A stretch of 5,479 nt of DNA, taken from positions 1-5,479 of the forward strand of contig CALGIA010000196.1 in NCBI GenBank assembly GCA_937916005.1, given 5' to 3'. Below are positions 1 through 5,118 of this stretch, in pieces (the stretch's first letter is position 1; each line of letters begins with the position of its first letter). This stretch comes from an uncultured Rhodospirillaceae bacterium (GTDB lineage: Bacteria > Pseudomonadota > Alphaproteobacteria > MPNO01). The position numbers and the translations under genes are program-made. A model generated the notes under the pieces. That model searched no databases. It was not told the DNA's origin and saw only the letters and a list, made by a program, of their open reading frames with translations.

Positions 1-58
1 CATGTACATCGCGGAGTTCGTCCGGCGAATGCCCGGTCTGCAGGATTCCAATTCTCAT
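1..58 (-). CDS. Class I glutamine amidotransferase, N-terminal fragment (cut by window edge)
   Basis: Only the first 19 codons are present, reading MRIGILQTGHSPDELRDVH. This opening (IGILQTGH-PDELR) resembles the GMP-synthase-like type 1 glutamine amidotransferases often found beside PuuA/PuuB-like genes in alphaproteobacteria; that is recall of the family, not a search result. The ATG at 58-56 overlaps the intended TGA of the oxidoreductase (57-55) as ATGA, and an AAGG (69-66) lies 7 bases upstream, so the start is well supported. From context it may hydrolyse gamma-glutamyl-GABA to GABA and glutamate, the job PuuD does in E. coli. The catalytic Cys and His/Glu lie outside the window, so activity cannot be judged. 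As written, the oxidoreductase frame runs into this gene without a stop because of the C7 run at 127-133. Confidence 0.7.
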   Translation of the reverse strand, partial: MRIGILQTGHSPDELRDVH

Positions 59-1381
59 AATCCCACCTTGTCGCGAACTGCATACCACCAGGACCCGACG
101 GTCGAATAAGGTGCGCGGAGCAGCCGCCCCCCCTGGAAACGACACCCAGGGAAGTCCTGCGAACCCATCGAAACGCGACAGGTCGCCATCGATTGCCTCG
201 GCCAGAATGCAGCCGAACAGATGCGAGCCCGTCACGCCATGGCCGCTATAGCCGTGCGCGAAATAGACATTCTCCCCAAGCCGCCCAAGCTGGGGAACCC
301 GCGTGAAGGAAAGGGCGAAATTTCCGCTCCACGCATAATCAATCCCGATTCCCCGGAGCGATGGAAACACCTTTTCCATGTTGGGGCGGATTTTTGCGAC
401 GATATCGGCCGGATCGGTGCCGCCATAGACGACACCGCCGCCGAAGATCAGGCGCCGATCCGCCGAAAGCCGGAAATAATCCAGTATGTACCGGGCGTCC
501 TCAACGCACATATCCGTCGGGAGGAGCGAAGCCGCGCGTTCGGCGTCAAGCTGTTCGGTCGCGATCATCTGGGTCGATACGGGCATAACCCGCGCGGCAA
601 GTTCCGGCACGGCCTGTCCGAGATAGGCATTGCCGCAAAGTACGACGGTGTTCGCCGTGATGGTTCCCGTGGACGTCTTTACAGTGGTTTTCCCGGTGGT
701 TTGTCCGGTGGACCGATCGATTCCCGTCACCGGCGACAGTTCGAAAATCCGCCCGCCCAGAGATTCGAAGGCGCGGGCTTCGCCAAGGGCCAAATTCAGC
801 GGATGCATATGCCCGCCGGACCGGTCCATCATGCCCCCTTCATAGAGGTCGCTGGCGACGTGCCGGCGGATACCGTCCCGATCGAGCATTTCATGATCGT
901 CCATACCGTGCCGCCGCCACAGCGCCTGCTTCGCTTCCAGCGCGCGCATGTGCCTGGCCGTATAGGCGGCATAAACGTTGCCATGCTTGAGGTCGCAATC
1001 AATGCCGTAGCGATCCACCAGGCGGTAAATGATCCGGGCGCCTTCCTGCAGAAGCCCACCGACGAAGGCGCCCGTTTCCGGCCCATGCCGCCGCTCGATA
1101 ACATCCAACCCGGCGTTGAGACCGTTCACCACCTGCCCGCCATTGCGGCCCGACGCGCCCCATCCAACACGGGCGCCCTCAACAAGGGTGACGTCATAGC
1201 CCTTTTCGGCGAGGTGGATTGCCGTGGACAGGCCGGTATAGCCGGCGCCGACGACGCAGATATCCGCCACCTCCCCGCCAGTCAGGATCACCGGATTCCG
1301 GGTGGCGTTTGCCGAGGCCGCGTAGTAGCTGCCGGGATAGGAGCCGTCCCCCGCATAGGCGTGAGCCGTGCCGGTCATCAT
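55..1381 (-). CDS. puuB: Gamma-glutamylputrescine oxidoreductase (PuuB-like, FAD-dependent), frameshifted near the C-terminus
   Basis: This is a DAO-superfamily flavoenzyme expected to oxidise gamma-glutamylputrescine to gamma-glutamyl-gamma-aminobutyraldehyde, releasing ammonia and H2O2. It would be 441 residues after frame correction, against about 426 for E. coli PuuB. It carries SYYAASAN near residue 20, the FAD-binding VVGAGYTGLSTAIHLAEKG with G45, G47 and G50, the ribose-binding acid E68, GASGRNGGQ (75-83), then SGGHMHPLNLALGEA, CGNAYLGQAVPELA, LIFGGGVVYGG and HGYSGHGVTGSHL, all aligning by eye with E. coli PuuB. The ATG at 1381 overlaps the puuA stop as ATGA, which suggests translational coupling; an in-frame ATG at 1378 is the alternative. 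At residue 417 a run of seven G (133-127) shifts the frame. With six G the tail reads FPGGRLLRAPYSTVG and ends RDKVGL at a TGA (57-55), like the PuuB C-terminus. As written there is no stop and the frame continues into the amidotransferase. Confidence 0.9.
127..133 (-). other. Homopolymer frameshift site (C7 on + strand, G7 in the coding strand)
   Basis: Seven consecutive C fall inside the conserved FPGG segment of the oxidoreductase. Removing one base restores a PuuB-like tail and a TGA that overlaps the next ATG. Keeping seven gives an unrelated tail (FPGGAAAPRTLFDRR) open into the next gene. A homopolymer length error is the simplest explanation; a true indel or a slippery site is also possible. 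Confidence 0.85.
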
Positions 1382-2754
1382 ATGATCTCGAGATAAGCCG
1401 CGAATTCGAAATCGGTAACGTTGGATGCAAAGCCATCTATTTCCTGCCGCTTGCAGGCCACGAACATGCTTCGGAGCGCCTCGTCGAAGAATGCCGGAAT
1501 AATCTCGCCGTCCTCGAACGCATTCACGGCGGACGCCCAGTCCGCCGGCAGTTTCGGGAGGCGCTCCGAATATGCGCGGCCGCGAACCGGGTCGGGCGGC
1601 GCGAGTTCATTCTCAATACCGTAAAGCGCCGCACCGAGGATTGCTGCAATGACGAGATAAGGGTTGGCGTCCGCGCCGGCGACGCGATGTTCAATGCGCC
1701 GTGACGCATGGTTGCCGCCGGGGATGCGGATAGCCGTCGTTCTGTTCTCATACCCCCAGGAAGCTAAAGTGGGCGCATGGGTATCGGGGCGCAGGCGGCG
1801 GTAGGAATTGAAATGCGGCGCGAATATCAGCGTCGATTCCGGCATCCCCTTCAGCAACCCCGCGACCGCGCGCGAAAGAATCGGGGATCCCTCGCTCGTC
1901 CCGTTGTCGAAGATGTTCCGGTCGTCCTCATCGATAATGTTGAAATGCACATGAAACCCGCTTCCGGACCGGGTGCCGTATGGCTTGGCCATGAAAGTCG
2001 CCGAAAGCCGGTTCTTCCGTGCGACCCCTTTGACCAATCGCTTGAAAAGCACCGCATCGTCCGCCGCTTTCAGCGGGTCGGATGTGTGCCGCATATTGAT
2101 TTCAAATTGTCCGACGCCATTCTCGGCGAGCGCCGCATCCGCGGGCAGGTTCTGCTTCCTGCATTCCTCATAGACGTCCCAGAAAAAATCGCCAAAATCG
2201 TCAAGTTCATCAATGGAGAGGATTGCGTCGGAATCGAGGCGTTTTCCCGTATAAGGGGAGATTGGCGGAACGGCGCTCTCCGCATCCGGATCGACCAGAT
2301 AGAATTCCAGTTCGGTTGCAACGACGGGCCGCAGCCCGAGTACCCGGTACCGTTCGACAATCCGGGCAAGCGCCTGGCGCGGATCGGCGAGAAACGGCCG
2401 GGCGCCTTCCTCGAACATCCAAAGTGGAATGAGCGCGCTCGGACGCGATGTCCAGTTCACCGGTATAACCCCCCGGCCTGTCGGAATGCAGTGTCCGTCC
2501 ATATCGCCATTCGCAAAGACATGCTCGTTGCCAACGATGTCCTCGCCCCAGATATCGACCCCGACGATCGACAGGGGCATGCGGATGCTGCCGTCGAGTA
2601 CCTTTGTCACCTGCTCAATGGGAATGCGTTTGCCGCGGAGGATACCGTTGAGGTCGCAGACCGCCGCCTGAAGACTCGTTATTTCCTCATGCTCGGCGAG
2701 CCATGAAACAACATCCTTCACGGGCCCGGCATGAACGCCCGAATCAGGATTCAT
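1378..2754 (-). CDS. puuA: Gamma-glutamylputrescine synthetase (PuuA-like, glutamine synthetase superfamily)
   Basis: This 458-residue ATP-dependent ligase would join the glutamate gamma-carboxyl to an amine, most likely putrescine, in the cytosol. The N-terminal beta-grasp part has VCDLNGILRGKRIP (32-45). The catalytic domain has TELEFYL with metal-binding E148 and E150, ENGVGQFEIN with E211 and E218, MAKPYGTRSGSGFHVHFNI with H268 and H270, NSYRRLRPDTHAPT (316-329), NRTTAIRIPG (337-346), and RIEHRVAGADANPYL with E355 and R357. SYRR, EHRVAGADANPYL and FVACK match my memory of E. coli PuuA rather than GlnA. The start ATG has GGGGAG (2768-2763) 8 bases upstream. The stop overlaps puuB as ATGA. 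A related amine ligase such as N-methylglutamate-pathway GmaS is a less likely alternative, since the PuuB neighbour favours putrescine or a similar diamine. Confidence 0.93.
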   Translation of the reverse strand: MNPDSGVHAGPVKDVVSWLAEHEEITSLQAAVCDLNGILRGKRIPIEQVTKVLDGSIRMPLSIVGVDIWGEDIVGNEHVFANGDMDGHCIPTGRGVIPVNWTSRPSALIPLWMFEEGARPFLADPRQALARIVERYRVLGLRPVVATELEFYLVDPDAESAVPPISPYTGKRLDSDAILSIDELDDFGDFFWDVYEECRKQNLPADAALAENGVGQFEINMRHTSDPLKAADDAVLFKRLVKGVARKNRLSATFMAKPYGTRSGSGFHVHFNIIDEDDRNIFDNGTSEGSPILSRAVAGLLKGMPESTLIFAPHFNSYRRLRPDTHAPTLASWGYENRTTAIRIPGGNHASRRIEHRVAGADANPYLVIAAILGAALYGIENELAPPDPVRGRAYSERLPKLPADWASAVNAFEDGEIIPAFFDEALRSMFVACKRQEIDGFASNVTDFEFAAYLEII

Positions 2755-2786
2755 GCCAAGATCTCCCCAGGGTTTTTAAAATGAAC

Positions 2787-2799
2787 CGGAAAATTTCCG
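2787..2799. promoter_or_regulatory. Dyad symmetry over the predicted puuA transcription start
   Basis: A perfect 6-1-6 inverted repeat, CGGAAA-A-TTTCCG, is centred at 2793. It begins just after the candidate -10 box and would cover the predicted start site, a position typical of a repressor operator. No regulator gene is in the window and the binding protein is unknown. Confidence 0.35.
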
Positions 2800-2800
2800 T

Positions 2801-2829
2801 AGTATCGAACAAATGGAAACTCCTGCCCA
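2801..2829 (-). promoter_or_regulatory. Candidate sigma70-type promoter for puuA
   Basis: On the minus strand TGGGCA (2829-2824) and GATACT (2806-2801) each match the -35 and -10 consensus at 4 of 6 bases and are separated by exactly 17 bases. Transcription would start near 2794, giving a leader of about 40 bases before puuA. The promoter lies downstream of the decarboxylase terminator and between two dyads, which supports separate control of the catabolic genes. Prediction is by eye only. Confidence 0.4.
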
Positions 2830-2842
2830 TATTGTACAATAT
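2829..2842. promoter_or_regulatory. 14-bp perfect palindrome abutting the -35 box of puuA
   Basis: ATATTGTACAATAT is a perfect palindrome whose edge base is shared with the candidate -35 hexamer of puuA. Location and symmetry suggest a binding site for a dimeric regulator. It is centred about 42 bases from the dyad at 2787-2799, near four helical turns, but the two sites differ in sequence. It also contains TACAAT on both strands, so it could itself be part of a -10 element. Confidence 0.4.
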
Positions 2843-2844
2843 CA

Positions 2845-2859
2845 CGGGCAAAAAGCCCG
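2845..2859 (-). other. Small hairpin competing with the decarboxylase terminator
   Basis: CGGGC and GCCCG form a 5-bp stem closing a five-base loop that is the U-run of the neighbouring terminator. Its arm shares 2857-2859 with the terminator stem, so the two cannot both form completely. This may be an incidental extension of the terminator or a weak antiterminator. Confidence 0.3.
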
Positions 2860-2887
2860 CGATTTTCACCTGCCGGCAAAATCGCGG
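2850..2887 (-). terminator. Rho-independent terminator-like hairpin after the decarboxylase gene
   Basis: On the minus strand CCGCGATTTT (2887-2878) pairs perfectly over 10 bp with AAAATCGCGG (2866-2857) around an 11-base loop. After two bases comes a run of five T (2854-2850). It begins 20 bases past the TAG stop of the decarboxylase. The AT-rich inner half of the stem and short T-run suggest incomplete termination, with some readthrough into puuA. Confidence 0.65.
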
Positions 2888-2907
2888 CGCTCGGGCCTAG
2901 ATCGGTC

Positions 2908-4179
2908 CTATATGCAGACGGACTGAAGCGGCGCGAAGCCGTTGAAGTTCACGGCCGAATAGGTGGTCGTATAGGCGCCCGTCGACAGGATCTGTATCTT
3001 GTCGCCGATTTTCAAATCGAGCGGCAATGTGTACCCCGCCTTTTCATACAGGATGTCGGCACTGTCACAAGTCGGGCCGGCAAGGTTAACCGGGCCGGTT
3101 TCGCCGCCATCATGGGGCGTCACGAAACGGTATTTGATGGATTCGTCCATGGTTTCCGCAAGTCCGGAGAATTTGCCGATGTCGAGATAGACCCAGCGGG
3201 TATCGTCATCGTCGGACTTGCGCGAAATCAGCACGACCTCCGCCTGGATGACGCCCGCATCCCCGACAATCGAACGGCCCGGCTCGAAAATCATTTCGGG
3301 CAGAGCCGGTCCAAACTGGCGCATCATGGCGCCCATGATCGCGTCCGCATAATCCTCCAGCGGGCGCACGTCGGATCGGTAACGCGCCGGCATGCCGCCG
3401 CCCAGATTGATCATGCGCAAATTGACGCCGAGACGGCGCGCATCCTCGAACAGGCCGGAAACCCGCGACAGCGCGATATCCCACTGGCCCAGATCGGTCT
3501 GCTGCGACCCCACATGGAAGGACACGCCACACGGGTCGAGCCCGATGTTGTTGGCCTTTACAAGCAGGCGCAGCGCCATCTCCGGTTCACAACCGAACTT
3601 GCGCGACAACGGCCATTCCGCGCCGTCGCATTCCATCAGGACACGGCAGTAAACCATGGACCCCGGCGCGGATTCGGCCAGCTTCTCCAGTTCGGCATCG
3701 CTGTCGAAGGCAAACATGCGCACACCGTGGGCATAGGCATATTGGATGTCGCGCTGTTTCTTGATGGTGTTGCCATAGGAAATCCGGTCCGGCGACACGC
3801 CGTAGCTCAGGCATAGATCGATCTCGCTCGGGCTGGCGGCATCGAAACAGGCACCCAGCGAGGCCAGCCGTTCGATCACTTCATCCGCCGGGTTGGCCTT
3901 CACCGCGTAAAATATCCGGCCGACCGGCAGGGCGCGCGACATGGTGATATAGTTGTGCTCGACCACATCGACATCAACCACCACGCACGGGCCGCCGAAT
4001 TCGTGAGTCGCCAGATATTCGGCGACCCGCGGCGGCATATCGCCCTGCCGTTCTGGCAGGCGCAGGCCTTCCGCCGGTTCGGCGACAAGCGAAATCGTCG
4101 CTTTCAGCGTGTTATCAGCCTGGAATCGTCGGGAGTTCTTGCGCAGGCGCCTACGCGCGCCAGTATCCGTTGCCAACAT
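2908..4179 (-). CDS. odc: Ornithine/lysine-type decarboxylase (fold III, PLP-dependent)
   Basis: This 423-residue enzyme would decarboxylate ornithine to putrescine; lysine to cadaverine cannot be excluded. The alanine-racemase-like barrel carries FYAVKANP with Schiff-base K94, SYGNTIK (134-140), ECDGAEWPLSRKFG, FHVGSQ with H222, NLGGGMP with G260-G262, and EPGRSIVGDAGV from E299. The C-terminal part has GPTCDSADILYEK with interface C371 and D372, and GAYTTTYSAVNFNGF, as in eukaryotic-type ODC. The ATG at 4179 is chosen because AAGGGG lies 7 bases upstream; an ATG 72 bases further upstream has no better site. From this start there is an odd basic extension of about 47 residues before MPPRVAEYL, where members of this family usually begin. 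The gene faces the same way as puuA but is separated from it by a terminator. Its leader may control translation. Confidence 0.92.
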   Translation of the reverse strand: MLATDTGARRRLRKNSRRFQADNTLKATISLVAEPAEGLRLPERQGDMPPRVAEYLATHEFGGPCVVVDVDVVEHNYITMSRALPVGRIFYAVKANPADEVIERLASLGACFDAASPSEIDLCLSYGVSPDRISYGNTIKKQRDIQYAYAHGVRMFAFDSDAELEKLAESAPGSMVYCRVLMECDGAEWPLSRKFGCEPEMALRLLVKANNIGLDPCGVSFHVGSQQTDLGQWDIALSRVSGLFEDARRLGVNLRMINLGGGMPARYRSDVRPLEDYADAIMGAMMRQFGPALPEMIFEPGRSIVGDAGVIQAEVVLISRKSDDDDTRWVYLDIGKFSGLAETMDESIKYRFVTPHDGGETGPVNLAGPTCDSADILYEKAGYTLPLDLKIGDKIQILSTGAYTTTYSAVNFNGFAPLQSVCI

Positions 4180-4183
4180 CGTC

Positions 4184-4212
4184 ACACCCCTTCTAGTCCG
4201 GGTATTTCCCGG
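4184..4212 (-). promoter_or_regulatory. Decarboxylase ribosome binding site with two competing leader hairpins
   Basis: The Shine-Dalgarno AAGGGG (4192-4187) sits 7 bases before the ATG at 4179 and fixes that start. Upstream, CCGGG and CCCGG pair around AAATA (4212-4198), leaving the site open. Alternatively AUACCC (4205-4200) can pair with GGGUGU (4189-4184), five of six pairs being Watson-Crick, with a 10-base loop, burying GGG of the Shine-Dalgarno. The two structures share bases and exclude each other, a layout compatible with a translational switch. This is hand folding without energies. Confidence 0.4.
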
Positions 4213-4224
4213 TAAAGCCAAAAA

Positions 4225-4234
4225 GGACGCGTCC
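4225..4234. other. 10-bp palindrome followed by T5 in the decarboxylase leader
   Basis: GGACGCGTCC is a perfect 10-bp palindrome followed on the minus strand by five T (4224-4220). As RNA the stem would be only 3-4 bp with a very small loop, too weak for a normal terminator, so a protein-binding dyad or chance is more likely. It lies about 45 bases before the decarboxylase start. Confidence 0.25.
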
Positions 4235-4290
4235 GTCGTTACATACACCACTCAGGGCCAGCGGCACGTGCGTTTGCGTCTAGAATTTGT

Positions 4291-4319
4291 CATGTAGAGG
4301 ATAAATGTTACCAATTCAA
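4291..4319 (-). promoter_or_regulatory. Weak candidate promoter for the decarboxylase
   Basis: On the minus strand TTGAAT (4319-4314) and TACATG (4296-4291) are 17 bases apart. The -35 is fair and the -10 poor. Transcription from here would give a leader of roughly 105 bases containing the palindrome at 4225-4234 and the hairpins at 4184-4212. Confidence 0.25.
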
Positions 4320-4435
4320 TACCGAATATGGTTATGCCAAAAAATAATATTTCAGGGCCGTCCCGGACAACGCCATGGGGTGTTATGCGGGCAGCATTGG
4401 ACGGGACCGGCTTGACCCGGGAGAGAAAATTCCAC

Positions 4436-4470
4436 GGCTTGCGGGGGATCTTCCACCCCCGGATCAAGCC
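4436..4470. repeat. Long GC-rich stem-loop, possibly a degenerate intergenic palindromic repeat
   Basis: GGCTTG (4436-4441) pairs with CAAGCC (4465-4470), and GGGGG (4443-4447) pairs with CCCCC (4456-4460) around an eight-base loop, with a small asymmetric internal loop. The outer GGATCAAGCC (4461-4470) has a perfect inverted copy, GGCTTGATCC, at 5054-5063, and a related GGCTTGACCCGGG lies at 4409-4421. The CCCGG-TCAAGCC flavour resembles intergenic palindromes common in alphaproteobacterial genomes, from memory. There is no immediate T-run on either strand, so it is not a classical terminator. Confidence 0.35.
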
Positions 4471-4772
4471 AATGATTCCCTACACTCCCGCCCCATTCTT
4501 TCCCCAGAACTCACGTATATTTCAACGAGTGCATCTTGGTGAGATACGTCCATATCCATGTCAATTCCGTAATCTTCTCCGGAAAGCTCACCATCTGGCA
4601 GGCCATCGGCACTTTCTTCACCGCCATCGCCGTCCATGAGCATGGCGGAATCTCCCATGTCCATGCTCTGACCGTCAAGGAAATCGACGATTTTATCGTC
4701 CTCGCCGTCAGTCACGGGGTTGATTCCAACCGCCTGTTCTCACTATACGATTTTATCGGTTCATTTTTTTGA
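4464..4772. other. Two overlapping antisense ORFs of uncertain reality
   Basis: On the plus strand a 78-residue frame (TTG at 4536 or GTG at 4539, to 4772) is rich in I, V, F and H, with more C-ending codons, but lacks a clear Shine-Dalgarno. On the minus strand an 83-residue frame (GTG at 4715 to 4464) is extremely acidic, with repeated Asp, Gly and Met, and is closed upstream by TAG TGA. The RNY-like codon pattern reads well both ways, so each frame may be the mirror of the other. I recognise neither. At most one is a gene, and neither may be. Confidence 0.25.
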
Positions 4773-4841
4773 TATTTGTTCTGTAATTCGGGAAGAAAGA
4801 TTTTTGAAGAGCGTCCGGGCAAAACAATAGAGGAGGAGATT

Positions 4842-5018
4842 ATGGATTTTGGAAATATGGGCATCTTTGGCCTGATCCTGTTGGCGATTGATATTTTTGC
4901 CGTTTACAAGATCGTGACGAGTTCGGTGGAAACCGTCAAAAAAGTCATTTGGGTTCTCGTTGTTATCCTCTTGCCGTTAATTGGTGTCATTCTCTGGTGG
5001 TTTATGGGACCAAAATAA
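4842..5018 (+). CDS. Small PLDc_N-domain membrane protein
   Basis: This 58-residue protein has two predicted membrane helices, about residues 6-25 (MGIFGLILLAIDIFAVYKIV) and 35-55, joined by a short polar loop with TSSVETVKK. The second helix ends LLPLIGVILWWFMGPK, the W-x(n)-LLP-x-G-x-x-x-W/Y-x-x-x-G pattern of the cardiolipin synthase / phospholipase D N-terminal domain (PLDc_N), here without any catalytic HKD domain. Such stand-alone proteins are common and of unknown function. The ATG is chosen because a perfect AGGAGGAG (4831-4838) lies just upstream; a 22-residue upstream extension to 4776 has no such support. The aquaporin gene follows 100 bases later in the same direction. Confidence 0.85.
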   Translation: MDFGNMGIFGLILLAIDIFAVYKIVTSSVETVKKVIWVLVVILLPLIGVILWWFMGPK

Positions 5019-5105
5019 AGCGAGCATGGGTTTGGGCGGCGTCTGGGATACGCGGCTTGATCCCTGTTGCTTGTGACCTCGCCATTTTAAATTCGTTGAT
5101 AACGC

Positions 5106-5111
5106 AAAGGA
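5106..5111 (+). promoter_or_regulatory. Shine-Dalgarno selecting a GTG start for the aquaporin
   Basis: AAAGGA ends 7 bases before GTG (5119-5121), whereas the in-frame ATG at 5137 has no purine-rich site in front. The GTG adds MPLVNK before the conserved MGAEALGTFW, matching the length of the E. coli AqpZ N-terminus within two residues. Confidence 0.6.
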
Positions 5112-5118
5112 ATAGTCG

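Larger units (their letters stand above)
4252..4841. other. Stretch without a convincing gene between the divergent gene groups
   Basis: The first part (4252-4330) probably holds the decarboxylase promoter and leader start. The middle (4355-4470) is GC-rich, with stem-loops and variants of GGCTTGA-C at 4409-4417 and 4436-4441. From 4464 to 4772 two antisense ORFs overlap. Positions 4740-4830 are AT-rich and probably carry the promoter of the small membrane protein gene; TTCATT (4760-4765) and TGTAAT (4782-4787), 16 bases apart, are a weak candidate. I see no tRNA or mobile element here. Confidence 0.5.

Noticed and set aside
221..1396. 391-residue open frame on the plus strand
   Set aside because: It is antisense to the well-supported puuB frame and shows no recognisable motif; it is a long shadow ORF produced by GC-rich codons.
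1777..2706. 309-residue open frame on the plus strand
   Set aside because: It lies entirely antisense to puuA, whose motifs are unambiguous; the plus frame has no recognisable family features.
3112..3816. 234-residue open frame on the plus strand
   Set aside because: It is antisense to the decarboxylase core containing the HVGSQ, NLGGGMP and EPGR motifs; a shadow.
4355..4410. Large imperfect hairpin GCCGTCCCG...CGGGACCGGC
   Set aside because: It needs a bulge and a loop of about 36 bases; too loose to call without computed energies or covariation.
4252..4467. 71-residue minus-strand frame with a hydrophobic stretch near its C-terminus
   Set aside because: It needs a TTG start with no clear ribosome binding site and runs through the stem-loop repeat and the likely decarboxylase promoter, so coding is unlikely.
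5019..5118. Possible terminator or promoter between the small membrane protein and the aquaporin
   Set aside because: No stem with a T-run and no well-spaced -35/-10 pair was found; only short GGCTTGATCC similarity to upstream repeats.
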